64,000 nucleotides of DNA, from positions 310,001 to 374,000 of the forward strand of contig NZ_BMTP01000007.1 of the NCBI RefSeq assembly GCF_014649735.1. Reading direction: 5' to 3'. The position numbers and the translations under genes were made by a program. Every line of letters begins with the position of its first letter. Within the stretch, counting starts at the first letter, position 1. The DNA comes from Streptomyces lavendofoliae (GTDB lineage: Bacteria; Actinomycetota; Actinomycetes; Streptomycetales; Streptomycetaceae). Below are positions 49,289 through 57,523 of this stretch, piece after piece. The notes under the pieces are model-generated. The model was given only the letters and a program-made list of their open reading frames with translations, was not told the origin of the DNA and did not search any database.

Positions 49289-51560
49289 TGTCGCCGTAGA
49301 CGATGCCTCGCCCGTTGGTCGCCACGTACACGCGGCCGTAGACGCGGGGGTCGCCCGTGATGGCGGCCCCCGTCCAGCCCCACTGGTGGGCGTAGTCGTT
49401 GATCCGCACCCAGCTCGCCCCGGCGTCGGTGGAGCGGAAGATGCCGCGTACGCCGCCGATCCTGGCACTGGAGTAGAGCGCCGGGTACGAGGCGCCCGGC
49501 GCGGCCTTGCCGAAGCCGATGGTGTCGGCCTGCTCGACGTTACCGAGCCGCGTGAAGGTCGCGCCCGAGTCGGTGGAGCGCCACAGGCCGTACGTGCCGG
49601 TGGGCGATCCGCCCGCGAGCCAGATGTCGCCGGCCCGGCCGGGTACCGCCTGGAAACGGACGCTCCCGGTGGCCGGCAGGCCGGTGGCCCTGGCCGTGAA
49701 GGAGACGCCGCCGTCCGTGCTGACGTAGAACGTGCCGCCCTTGAAGCCGTAGAACCTCCGCGGGTCGACGCGGTCGGCCTCGACGGTGGCGCCCGCCGGG
49801 ATGCCCTGCGACGCCGTCCAGGAGCCGCCGAACCCGGCCGTGGTGTGCACGGCCGCGCCGTCCGGGCTCCACACGAACCGGCTGCCGTCGGCCGCCGCGG
49901 CGACCGTGCCGCCGCCGGAGACGCCGGGGGGCTCCTGGCCGGCCCACCAGTTGGCGCCGTTGTCGGTGGAGAAGGCGATGCGCGGGCCGCCGTCCAGGTT
50001 GCCGACACGCACCACGGTGTTGGGGTTCTTCTCCGCGTGGTCGAGGCTCGTGGTGGAGGTGAAGTTGGGCGAGGTGAACATCATGGCCGGCACCTTGGTG
50101 ATGTCGGTGTGGCGGAAGCCGCCGATGTCACCCAGGGCGCTGATCAGCGGGGCGCCGGAGGCCGGCGAGGCCAGGTCGTTGACGGCGGTCTCCTCCAGGC
50201 CCTGGACCATGGGCTTGATGGTGATCTTGCCGCCGCTGTCCCACTGCGAGAGGTTCTCGGTGCCGTAGACCGTGGCGCCCGTGCCGTACATCATCCGGTT
50301 GGAGTCGAAGGGGTCGATCTCCAGCGCCTCGGTCATCCAGCCGAGTTTCGGCGTCTGTTCGGGCGGCGAGGGGTAGGTGCCCCAGGTGAGCCAGGGGGCG
50401 GAGGAGACGTCCATGGTGTAGCGGTTGGAGCGGTTGGGGTACGAGGTGTACTCCCAGGCCCGCGTCCAGGTGGCGCCGCTGTCCGTGGTGCGGAAGATCT
50501 GCGTGTCGGGCCACCAGGAGCTGTAGCCGGTCACCATGACGGTGCCGGGCTTCTGCCGGTCGGCGCTCAGTCCGCTGAAGCCGTAGTACGCCTGGGGGTC
50601 GGGCGTGATGTCCTGCCAGGTGCCGGTCCTGGTGGCGTACCGCCACACGGCGCCCTTGCCGCCGTCGTAGGGGCCGCCGGTGTCGCTGTACGCCAGGTAG
50701 AGGTGGCCGTTGACGCTGTCCAGGACGCCCTTGTGGGCGAGGAGGCCGGTGGGCTGGCCGGGCAGGCGGGACCAGGTGGCCCCGGCGTCGGTGGAGCGGT
50801 AGACGGAGTTGGCCTTGTCGGCGACACCCACGTAGATCGTCCTGGTGGCGTTGCCCCGGGTCCCGGTCGTCTCGTCGAAGGTGACCCAGACGATGCCCTG
50901 GTTGTCGGAGGCGTAGCCGCTGGTGTCGGACGGGTCCTGGGCGTAGTTGCCCGGGTTGGGGAAGGCGGTGACCTGCGACCAGGTGGCGCCCGCGTCGGTG
51001 GAGCGCCACAGGCCCTTGCCGCTGGGCGCGCCGAGGTAGAGCACGCTGTTGCGGTTCGGGTCGACCGCGAGGCGCTCGCCCATGCCGCGGCCGGGCATGT
51101 TGCCGCCCAGCTTGAAGGGAAGGCCGGTCCGGCGCCAGGTGGTGCCGCGGTCGGTGGAGCGCAGGACGGCGCCGTTGCCGGGGTCCCAGGCGTTGGTGTA
51201 CGTGCCGACGGCGGCGTACACCCGGGCGGGGTCCACGGAGTCGGAGGCGAGGCTGACGACGCCGGTGTGGCCCCAGTCGTCCCAGCCGATGTGGTCCAGC
51301 AGCGGGGTCCAGGTCTTGGTGGCCTGCTGCCAGCGGTACGCGCCGCCGATGTCGGTGCGGGCGTAGGCGAGGTTCTTCTCGGTGCGGTTGAAGACGATGC
51401 CGGGGACGAAGCCGCCGCCGTCGATCCGGACGTTCTTCCAGGTGTAGGCGGTGGCGGGGGTCGCGACGGGTGCCGCGGTGGCGGGCTGTGCCGGTGGAGC
51501 GGCGGTCAGCAGGCCGGCGGCGAGCGCCAGGCCGAGGAGCAGTTTTCGCGTTCTGCGCAC
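49275..51560 (-). CDS. Secreted xyloglucanase, GH74
   Basis: 761 residues from GTG at 51560, with GAGAGGAAG upstream. The signal peptide is RKLLLGLALAAGLLTAAPPA. Two seven-bladed propellers carry repeated sialidase-type Asp boxes (STDAGATWS, TTDSGATWT, STDAGASWV). Both GH74 catalytic aspartates are recognisable, in YARTDIGGAYRW and ALEIDPFDSNRMMYGTG. There is no cellulose-binding module. It cleaves the xyloglucan backbone. A perfect CebR-type palindrome lies about 95 bases upstream of its start, so it probably belongs to the cellobiose regulon. Confidence 0.93.
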   Translation of the reverse strand: MRRTRKLLLGLALAAGLLTAAPPAQPATAAPVATPATAYTWKNVRIDGGGFVPGIVFNRTEKNLAYARTDIGGAYRWQQATKTWTPLLDHIGWDDWGHTGVVSLASDSVDPARVYAAVGTYTNAWDPGNGAVLRSTDRGTTWRRTGLPFKLGGNMPGRGMGERLAVDPNRNSVLYLGAPSGKGLWRSTDAGATWSQVTAFPNPGNYAQDPSDTSGYASDNQGIVWVTFDETTGTRGNATRTIYVGVADKANSVYRSTDAGATWSRLPGQPTGLLAHKGVLDSVNGHLYLAYSDTGGPYDGGKGAVWRYATRTGTWQDITPDPQAYYGFSGLSADRQKPGTVMVTGYSSWWPDTQIFRTTDSGATWTRAWEYTSYPNRSNRYTMDVSSAPWLTWGTYPSPPEQTPKLGWMTEALEIDPFDSNRMMYGTGATVYGTENLSQWDSGGKITIKPMVQGLEETAVNDLASPASGAPLISALGDIGGFRHTDITKVPAMMFTSPNFTSTTSLDHAEKNPNTVVRVGNLDGGPRIAFSTDNGANWWAGQEPPGVSGGGTVAAAADGSRFVWSPDGAAVHTTAGFGGSWTASQGIPAGATVEADRVDPRRFYGFKGGTFYVSTDGGVSFTARATGLPATGSVRFQAVPGRAGDIWLAGGSPTGTYGLWRSTDSGATFTRLGNVEQADTIGFGKAAPGASYPALYSSARIGGVRGIFRSTDAGASWVRINDYAHQWGWTGAAITGDPRVYGRVYVATNGRGIVYGDTTGS

Positions 51561-51651
51561 GGGTGCTTCCTCTCGGACGTGGGGGTGTCCGTGGCGGGCC
51601 GTGAGCAGCCCGGCCCGCCCGGCGTGACGCGTCGTGCACAAGCTGTGAACC

Positions 51652-51669
51652 AGTGGGAGCGCTCCCACT
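51652..51669. promoter_or_regulatory. CebR box, perfect 18-base palindrome
   Basis: AGTGGGAGCGCTCCCACT includes the 14-base CebR consensus TGGGAGCGCTCCCA (51654-51667). It precedes the minus-strand GH74 gene. Confidence 0.9.
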
Positions 51670-51707
51670 ATGAGGAGAGGGGACCGGGGGGTCAAGGTGC
51701 TTGAAGA

Positions 51708-51723
51708 GTCGAAGAACTTCGAC
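51708..51723. promoter_or_regulatory. Unassigned palindrome between CebR boxes
   Basis: GTCGAAGAACTTCGAC has perfect 7-base arms around AA. It lies in the AT-rich promoter part of the GH74/GH6 region and is unlike the CebR motif, so a second regulator is possible. Confidence 0.5.
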
Positions 51724-51785
51724 AATGAAAATTGACGAACACTCTGTTCCTTGACGGCACTTGCCGCTACGGTCTGCTGCACCAG

Positions 51786-51799
51786 TGGGAGCGGTTCCA
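51786..51799. promoter_or_regulatory. CebR-like box, imperfect
   Basis: TGGGAGCGGTTCCA keeps the left half and most of the right half of the CebR consensus (12 of 14). It is oriented toward the GH6 cellulase side. Confidence 0.75.
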
Positions 51800-51848
51800 T
51801 TCAGTCGGCGCGTCGTCAGGTGCGCGCCCGAGCTGCAAGGAGTCGCTC

Positions 51849-52001
51849 ATGCGACACCCCCGCACGTACGCCCCGAGGACAGGGCGCCTGCACGCGGCAC
51901 GGGCCGCCCGGCGTTCGCCCCTCCCACCACCCGCCACCGTGCACGCCGTGGCGAGTGAGACCGGCGAAGCCGTACGCGTGATCCCCGCGCACCACCCCTG
52001 A
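51849..52001 (+). CDS. Possible 50-residue peptide upstream of GH6 cellulase
   Basis: ATG at 51849 has AAGGAG about seven bases upstream, 50 bases after a CebR-like box. The frame reads MRHPRTYAPRTGRLHAARAA and ends AVRVIPAHHP, with GC-rich third positions. It has no signal peptide or known domain. It could be a leader peptide or a small product cotranscribed with the cellulase, or chance. Confidence 0.3.
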   Translation: MRHPRTYAPRTGRLHAARAARRSPLPPPATVHAVASETGEAVRVIPAHHP

Positions 52002-52127
52002 TCCGTACACCCGGGCATTCCGCCCTGTGATCAGCGACGACGGTACGACCCGCACATATCCGCACACGTCCGTCACCGGGCCGGGCGACCACCCGCACGT
52101 GCCCACGACCGAGAGGTAACACCGGAG

Positions 52128-53873
52128 ATGAGCCGCACCATGAGCCGCACCCGAAGCGCCGCACCGCCCTCCCGCCGCCGTACCGCCCTCCTGGCCGCCT
52201 GCACCCTGATGGCCGCGACCGGTGCCACCGCCACCGCGCTGACCGCCCAGGCCGGCGCCGCCGCGCCCGGCTGCCGGGTCGACTACCAGGTCACCAACCA
52301 GTGGAGCACCGGCTTCGGTGCCAACGTCACCGTCACCAACACCGGTGACCCGGTGAGCTCCTGGGCCCTGGAGTGGACCTACGCGGGCAACCAGCGCATC
52401 GGCCAGGCGTGGAACGCCACCGCCACGCAGTCCGGCGCGACCGTCACCGCCCGGAACGCCCCGTACAACGGCAGCCTGGCCACCGGGGGGTCGACCTCCT
52501 TCGGGTTCAACGCCTCGTACAGCGGTACCAACGCCGTCCCCACGACGTTCAAGCTGAACGGCGTGACCTGCAACGGCGCGACGGACCCGGGCCCCGGCCC
52601 GACCGACCCGCCGCCGACCGGCAGCCGCGTCGACAACCCGTACGCGGGCGCCAAGGTGTACGTGAACCCCGAATGGTCCGCGAAGGCCGCCGCCGAACCG
52701 GGCGGCAGCCGGATCTCCAACCAGCCCACCGGTGTGTGGCTGGACCGGATCGCCGCCATCAACGGCGTGAACGGCGGCATGGGCCTGCGGGCACACCTCG
52801 ACGAGGCGCTGCGCCAGAAGGGCACCGGCGAACTCGCCGTCCAGCTGGTGATCTACAACCTGCCGGGCCGCGACTGCGCCGCGCTCGCCTCCAACGGCGA
52901 GCTGGGCCCGACGGAGATCGACAAGTACAAGACCCAGTACATCGACCCGATCGCCACGATCCTCGCCGACCCGAAGTACGCGGGCCTGCGGATCGTCACG
53001 ACCGTGGAGATCGACTCCCTGCCGAACCTGGTCACCAACGTGTCCCCGCGCGCGACCGCCACGCCCAACTGCGACGTGATGAAGGCCAACGGCAACTACA
53101 TCAAGGGCGTCGGGTACGCGCTGAACAAGCTCGGCGCGATCGGCAACGTCTACAACTACGTGGACGCCGGCCACCACGGCTGGCTGGGCTGGGACGACAA
53201 CTTCGGCCCGTCGGCCGAACTGTTCAAGCAGGCCGCGACCGCCGAGGGCTCGACGGTCTCCAAGGTGCACGGCTTCATCGTCAACACGGCCAACTACAGC
53301 GCGCTGAAGGAGGACCACTTCAAGATCGAGGACTCGGTCAACGGCGTGTCCGTGCGCCAGTCGAAGTGGGTCGACTGGAACCGGTACACCGACGAGCTGT
53401 CGTACGCCCAGGCCATGCGCGCCAAGCTGGTCTCGCTCGGGTTCGACCAGAACCTCGGCATGCTGATCGACACCTCCCGCAACGGCTGGGGCGGCACGGC
53501 CCGGCCGGCCGGTCCGGGCGCGACGACCAACGTCGACACGTACGTCAACGGCGGTCGCTACGACCGGCGCATCCACCTCGGCAACTGGTGCAACCAGGCG
53601 GGTGCCGGTCTCGGTGAACGCCCGAAGGCCGCGCCGGCGGCGGGCATCGACGCGTACGTGTGGATGAAGCCCCCGGGCGAGTCCGACGGGTCGAGCAGCC
53701 AGATCCCGAACGACGAGGGCAAGGGCTTCGACCGGATGTGCGACCCGACGTACACGGGCAACGCGCGCAACGGCAACAGCATGTCCGGCGCGCTGCCGAA
53801 CGCCCCGGTCGCGGGCCACTGGTTCTCGGCCCAGTTCCAGGAGCTGCTGAAGAACGCCCACCCGGCGCTCTGA
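52128..53873 (+). CDS. Secreted cellulase/cellobiohydrolase: CBM2 + GH6
   Basis: 581 residues from ATG at 52128; a second in-frame ATG at 52140 is a possible start with GGAG closer to ideal spacing. The signal region is SRRRTALLAACTLMAATGAT. The CBM2 module (about 48-147; CRVDYQVTNQWSTGFGANVT) is linked by a Pro/Thr-rich spacer to the GH6 barrel. The barrel has LVIYNLPGRDCAALASNGEL with the family catalytic Asp, VDAGHHGWLGWDDN, and the late VWMKPPGESDGSS. It likely cleaves cellobiose from cellulose chain ends. CebR-like boxes upstream place it in the cellobiose regulon. Confidence 0.94.
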   Translation: MSRTMSRTRSAAPPSRRRTALLAACTLMAATGATATALTAQAGAAAPGCRVDYQVTNQWSTGFGANVTVTNTGDPVSSWALEWTYAGNQRIGQAWNATATQSGATVTARNAPYNGSLATGGSTSFGFNASYSGTNAVPTTFKLNGVTCNGATDPGPGPTDPPPTGSRVDNPYAGAKVYVNPEWSAKAAAEPGGSRISNQPTGVWLDRIAAINGVNGGMGLRAHLDEALRQKGTGELAVQLVIYNLPGRDCAALASNGELGPTEIDKYKTQYIDPIATILADPKYAGLRIVTTVEIDSLPNLVTNVSPRATATPNCDVMKANGNYIKGVGYALNKLGAIGNVYNYVDAGHHGWLGWDDNFGPSAELFKQAATAEGSTVSKVHGFIVNTANYSALKEDHFKIEDSVNGVSVRQSKWVDWNRYTDELSYAQAMRAKLVSLGFDQNLGMLIDTSRNGWGGTARPAGPGATTNVDTYVNGGRYDRRIHLGNWCNQAGAGLGERPKAAPAAGIDAYVWMKPPGESDGSSSQIPNDEGKGFDRMCDPTYTGNARNGNSMSGALPNAPVAGHWFSAQFQELLKNAHPAL

Positions 53874-54200
53874 TCACCTCCTTCGCTCCCTGAGCTCCGC
53901 CCCCGGTGCCGCCAAAGGGCCGCCGGGGGCGGAGACGTGCCGTCACTCACCGGACGGACGCGCCGGCCGTGCGGACGGGGCGGGTGTCCTGGTGAGCGGG
54001 CGGGGCGCTCGGTGTACGGAGGGACGGGCGTCCGGTCGTACGGGGCGACGGGCGCCGCCCGTACGGAGGAACGGACCGGCCGCGCACCCGTCGGCGGTGG
54101 GACCGCCGGCGCGAGGTGGGCGACCCGGCGCGACGGGGCGGCCAGCCGGGCGTCCGACCCGGCGGGCAACCGGCCGAGGGCGCCCCGCGGGGGCGGACCC
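53874..54200. other. Gap between GH6 and cebR genes
   Basis: It contains a terminator at 53896-53933. The rest is GC-rich, with short repeated GTACGGAGG/CGTACGG segments around 54010-54070, and no coding signal that I can support. Confidence 0.5.
53896..53933 (+). terminator. Terminator of GH6 cellulase gene
   Basis: An 11-pair perfect stem TCCGCCCCCGG/CCGGGGGCGGA (53896-53906 with 53923-53933) lies 22 bases past the stop. Confidence 0.75.
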
Positions 54201-55229
54201 TCACGCCGAGTCGCGGACCACCAGCTCCGTCGGCAGCACGACCCGGCAGGGCTCGGGGTCGGCGCCGGTGATCTCCCGGAGGAGGGCGCGGGCCATGCGG
54301 CGGCCCATCTCCTCGATCGGCTGGCGCACGCTCGTGAGCGGCGGGTCCATGAGGCGGGCCACCGCCGAGTCGTCGACGCCGATGAGCGCCACGTCGTCGG
54401 GGACGCGCCGGCCCGCCTCGCGCAGCACGCCCCGGGCGCCCGCCGCCATGACGTCCGACGCGGCGAAGACACCGTCCACGTCCGGGCAGCGATCCAGCAG
54501 CTCGCGCATGGCGCGGCGGCCGCCCTCCTCGGTGAAGTCGGCGGCGGCGACCAGCCGGTCGTCGGCCGGCAGCCCCGCCGCCTCGACACCCTGCCGGTAG
54601 CCGTCCAGGCGGCAGCGCGCCACGTACATGTCGAGCGGACCGGTGATCGTCGCGACCCGGCGGCAGCCGCGGCCGGTGAGGTGGTCGACCGCCGAGCGGC
54701 CGGCGCCCACGTTGTCGGAGTCCACGTAGGCGACGCGCTCACCGGCGGAGCGGCGGCCGTTCAGCACGGCGGGCACGCCCAGCTCCCGCGCCAGGTCGGG
54801 CAGGGGGTCGTCCCCGTGGACGGAGACCAGCAGGACGCCGTCCACGCGCTGGGCGGACAGGTACTGCTCGAAGCGCTGCCGCTCCTTGCTGGAGCGGATC
54901 AGGGTCAGCAGCAGTTGCATGTCCGCGTCCGCGAGTTCGGCGCTGACGCCCCGGATGATGTCGAGGAAGTAGGGCTCGGCGAACAGGCGGGACTCGGTCT
55001 CGGGGATCACCAGGGCGATGGCGTCCGTGCGGGCGCCGGCCAGCGCGCGGGCCGCGCGGTTGGGTACGTACCCCAGCTCGGCGATGGCCTGGCCGACGGC
55101 CTCCTTGGCCCGGTCGCTGACCCGGGGCGAGCCGTTGATGACCCGGGACACGGTCCCGCGCCCGACCCCCGCCCGGGCCGCGACCTCTTCCAGCGTGGGT
55201 CTGCCGGTCTGCCGTCCGCTCACCGCCAT
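54201..55229 (-). CDS. cebR: CebR, LacI-family cellobiose-responsive repressor
   Basis: 342 residues from ATG at 55229, with GGGAGA upstream. The helix-turn-helix is at about residues 10-31 (TLEEVAARAGVGRGTVSRVI). The effector domain has VDGVLLVSVHGDDPLPDLAR, the GVFAASDVMAAGARGVLREA block and VALIGVDDSAVARLMDPPLT. It is divergent from cebE across two CebR boxes, the arrangement known for CebR in Streptomyces. There CebR represses the ceb operon, bglC and cellulase genes until cello-oligosaccharides bind it. Five candidate boxes lie in this window. Confidence 0.93.
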   Translation of the reverse strand: MAVSGRQTGRPTLEEVAARAGVGRGTVSRVINGSPRVSDRAKEAVGQAIAELGYVPNRAARALAGARTDAIALVIPETESRLFAEPYFLDIIRGVSAELADADMQLLLTLIRSSKERQRFEQYLSAQRVDGVLLVSVHGDDPLPDLARELGVPAVLNGRRSAGERVAYVDSDNVGAGRSAVDHLTGRGCRRVATITGPLDMYVARCRLDGYRQGVEAAGLPADDRLVAAADFTEEGGRRAMRELLDRCPDVDGVFAASDVMAAGARGVLREAGRRVPDDVALIGVDDSAVARLMDPPLTSVRQPIEEMGRRMARALLREITGADPEPCRVVLPTELVVRDSA

Positions 55230-55341
55230 GGGTCTCCCATCGAACGCCGCACCCCGCAACGAGGTGGTGACTTGGTCACCGTCAACCTAGAGGGTGCCCC
55301 CTGGACCGGCCCAGGGGGAGTACCGGTGCCGGCAACCGGCG

Positions 55342-55355
55342 TGGGAGCGCTCCCA
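55342..55355. promoter_or_regulatory. CebR box (cebR side)
   Basis: A perfect TGGGAGCGCTCCCA palindrome, 113 bases upstream of the cebR start; likely autoregulation. Confidence 0.9.
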
Positions 55356-55486
55356 CCGTAGAGGAAAACACCACCCGCCGCCACCTGTGATCCGGAGGGT
55401 CCGGGAACGCCTCCGGCGCCGGCCATTTTCCGCTCGTGTCTTGACACCCACCCCCGACAGGCAGCAACCTTCCGGGCATGGCGGTG

Positions 55487-55500
55487 TGGGAGCGCTCCCA
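55487..55500. promoter_or_regulatory. CebR box (cebE side)
   Basis: A perfect TGGGAGCGCTCCCA, 104 bases before the cebE start and downstream of the candidate promoter. Confidence 0.92.
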
Positions 55501-55603
55501 CCGCCCCGCACCGCTGTCCGACCCGGCCGCCGCCGAGCCGCTGAAAGCCGACCCGGACCTCCCTTCGCGCGCACACCAGCACCACCTGGACGAGGAGAGT
55601 GGA

Positions 55604-56956
55604 ATGCGCACTTCCAGAATGACGGGCGGACGCCGCCGCCCCGGATCAGCGACCGTCGCGGCGCTGTCGGCGCTGACGGCCGGAGCGATCCTGCTGACCG
55701 GATGCAGCACGGACGGCACGGGGACGGACGGCGCCGCCGCCGACGGGAAGATCACCCTGCGCATCGGCACGTTCGGCTCGTTCGGCTACGACAACAAGAA
55801 CGGCGCCAAGCTCTACGCCGAGTACGAGAAGCTCAACCCGAACATCAAGATCGTCGAGTCGAACGTGGCCGACGGCCAGAAGTACTGGGACACCCTGAAG
55901 CTGCGCCTGTCGCGCAACAGCGGCGTGGCCGACATCCAGGCCATCGAGGTCGGATACATCGCCGAGGCCATCGGCCCCACCATGGCGAACAAGTGGGTCG
56001 ACCTGTCGAAGACGGGCGGCGCCGACACCACCGCCTTCCTGGAGTGGAAGGTCAAGCAGGCGACGACGGCCGACGGCAGGGTCATCGGCCTCGGCACCGA
56101 CATCGGCCCCATGGCCATCTGCTACAACAAGGAGCTCTTCGCCAAGGCCAAGCTGCCCACGGACCGCACCAAGGTCGCCGGGCTGTGGGCGGGCGACTGG
56201 GCGAAGTTCGTCGCCACCGGCAAGACGTACCAGAAGAACGCCCCCGCGGGGACGGCCTTCCACGACTCCGCCAGCGGTCTGTTCAACGCCGTGCTCTCCA
56301 GCCAGCCGCAGCAGTACGCCGACGACAAGGGCGAGCTGGCGTACGAGACGAGCCCGGGCGTCCGCACGGCCTGGGACCTCGCCGTCGAGGCCGCGCGGAG
56401 CGGCATCACCGCGAAGCTGCGGCAGTTCGACGAGAAGGGCACGTGGAACGCCGGGTTCAAGAACTCGAAGTTCGCCACCGTGGCCTGCCCGAGCTGGATG
56501 ACGGGCATCATCAAGGACCAGGCCGGCCCCGCCAACAAGGGCAAGTGGGACATCGCCCGCCCGCCGGTCGCCGGCAACTGGGGCGGGTCCTTCCTCGCCG
56601 TCCCGAAGGCCGGCAAGCACGCCGAGGAGGCCGCGAAGCTGGCCGCGTGGCTGACGGCACCGGAGCAGCACGCCAAGGTGTTCGGGGTGAACGGCAACAT
56701 CCCCTCCACCAAGAAGACGCTCGCCTCGGCGACGGTCCAGACCGCCAAGATCCCGTACTTCGGTGACACCCCGGTCGGGCAGATCTACTCGGAGGCGGCG
56801 GCCGGGATCAGCCCCGCGCCGGTCAGCCGCTACGACGGCCAGGTGAAGACGTTCATCACGGACAACGGCATCCTCGACATCGAGCAGCGCGGGACCGCGC
56901 CGGACGCCGCCTGGGAGAACGTCAAGAAGCTGATCGACGACAAGATCGACCAGTAA
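55604..56956 (+). CDS. cebE: CebE, cello-oligosaccharide-binding lipoprotein
   Basis: 450 residues from ATG at 55604, with GAGGAGAG upstream. The lipobox LLTGC ends the signal sequence, so the mature protein is lipid-anchored outside the membrane. It is a cluster B solute-binding protein: LRIGTFGSFGYDNKNGAKLY, VIGLGTDIGPMAICYNKELF, the PSWMTGIIKDQAGPANKGKW stretch and WGGSFLAVPKAGKHAEEAAK. CebE binds cellobiose and cellotriose and feeds CebFG. The gene is followed by a hairpin and an unusually long 567-base gap before cebF. Confidence 0.93.
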   Translation: MRTSRMTGGRRRPGSATVAALSALTAGAILLTGCSTDGTGTDGAAADGKITLRIGTFGSFGYDNKNGAKLYAEYEKLNPNIKIVESNVADGQKYWDTLKLRLSRNSGVADIQAIEVGYIAEAIGPTMANKWVDLSKTGGADTTAFLEWKVKQATTADGRVIGLGTDIGPMAICYNKELFAKAKLPTDRTKVAGLWAGDWAKFVATGKTYQKNAPAGTAFHDSASGLFNAVLSSQPQQYADDKGELAYETSPGVRTAWDLAVEAARSGITAKLRQFDEKGTWNAGFKNSKFATVACPSWMTGIIKDQAGPANKGKWDIARPPVAGNWGGSFLAVPKAGKHAEEAAKLAAWLTAPEQHAKVFGVNGNIPSTKKTLASATVQTAKIPYFGDTPVGQIYSEAAAGISPAPVSRYDGQVKTFITDNGILDIEQRGTAPDAAWENVKKLIDDKIDQ

Positions 56957-57523
56957 CGGCCGGGCCGGGTGCCGCCGGCGCTCCCCCGCCGGGCGGCACC
57001 CGGTACCGCCTGCGGGGGCGGCCCGGCGCGGGACCGCCGCCGGGTCACCCCGCCGGGCCCGCGCCGCGCCGGCGGACGGCACCCCGCCGAGCACCCGGGG
57101 CCCAGGGGCCGGCACCGGCGCACGGGCCCTCCCCAGACGGCCGGCCGCCCCGCCGGACCCGGCGCGCCTCCCCGCCGGGGCCGCCCGTCCGGGTCCCGGC
57201 GCCGCCCACGGAGTGGTCCCGGTCCACGCGCCGGACGGGGCCCCGGGCCCCGGCTCCTCGGGGTCGGCGGGGCAGCCACCCGGCCAGGTCGCCGGCACGG
57301 CCGACCCGCCCTCCCGGCAGGCGCCGTCGCCCGCCTGCCCGCCGCCGATCCGCCGCCGGGGCGCCTCTCGCGCGGTCCCGCACCGGCCCCCGGGGCCGGT
57401 CGGCACCACGGCCGGCTCCGCGGCACCTGACCCGCACCCGGCACCCCGCGCACCCCGAACCCGCCCCGCACACCCTTGTCACCACTCGCACCCGCCCGCC
57501 CACCCGCCTGGAAGGACGCCCTC
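56957..57523. other. Long gap between cebE and cebF
   Basis: 567 bases of extreme GC content, mostly C/G-rich runs. It contains a hairpin at 56965-57003. Several frames are open simply because stop codons are rare; none has a ribosome site, motif or convincing codon bias. The gap may be a spacer that lowers permease expression relative to the binding protein. Confidence 0.55.
56965..57003 (+). terminator. Intra-operon hairpin after cebE
   Basis: A perfect 12-pair stem CCGGGTGCCGCC/GGCGGCACCCGG (56965-56976 with 56992-57003) starts eight bases past the cebE stop. Partial termination or mRNA 3'-end protection would favour excess binding protein. Confidence 0.65.

Larger units (their letters stand above)
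51561..52127. other. Divergent regulatory region between GH74 and GH6 genes
   Basis: 567 bases with two CebR-type boxes (51652, 51786), an unrelated palindrome (51708-51723) and a possible 50-codon frame (51849-52001). The stretch 51695-51760 is clearly more AT-rich than its surroundings, as expected for promoters. No larger gene is seen. Confidence 0.6.
55230..55603. promoter_or_regulatory. cebR-cebE divergent promoter region
   Basis: 374 bases with CebR boxes at 55342 and 55487. A good -35 TTGACA (55441-55446) with a weak -10 CAACCT 18 bases on points toward cebE. The second box then lies just downstream of the start of transcription, where a bound repressor would block elongation or clearance. 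Confidence 0.6.

Noticed and set aside
53947..54204. Minus-strand frame overlapping the cebR end
   Set aside because: Arg/Ser/Pro-rich sequence without family resemblance; it overlaps the cebR stop and repeats of GTACGG.
56969..57430. 154-codon open frame in the cebE-cebF gap
   Set aside because: Composition is almost only Gly, Pro, Arg and Ala, there is no ribosome site, and stop codons are rare at this GC level; not credible as a gene.
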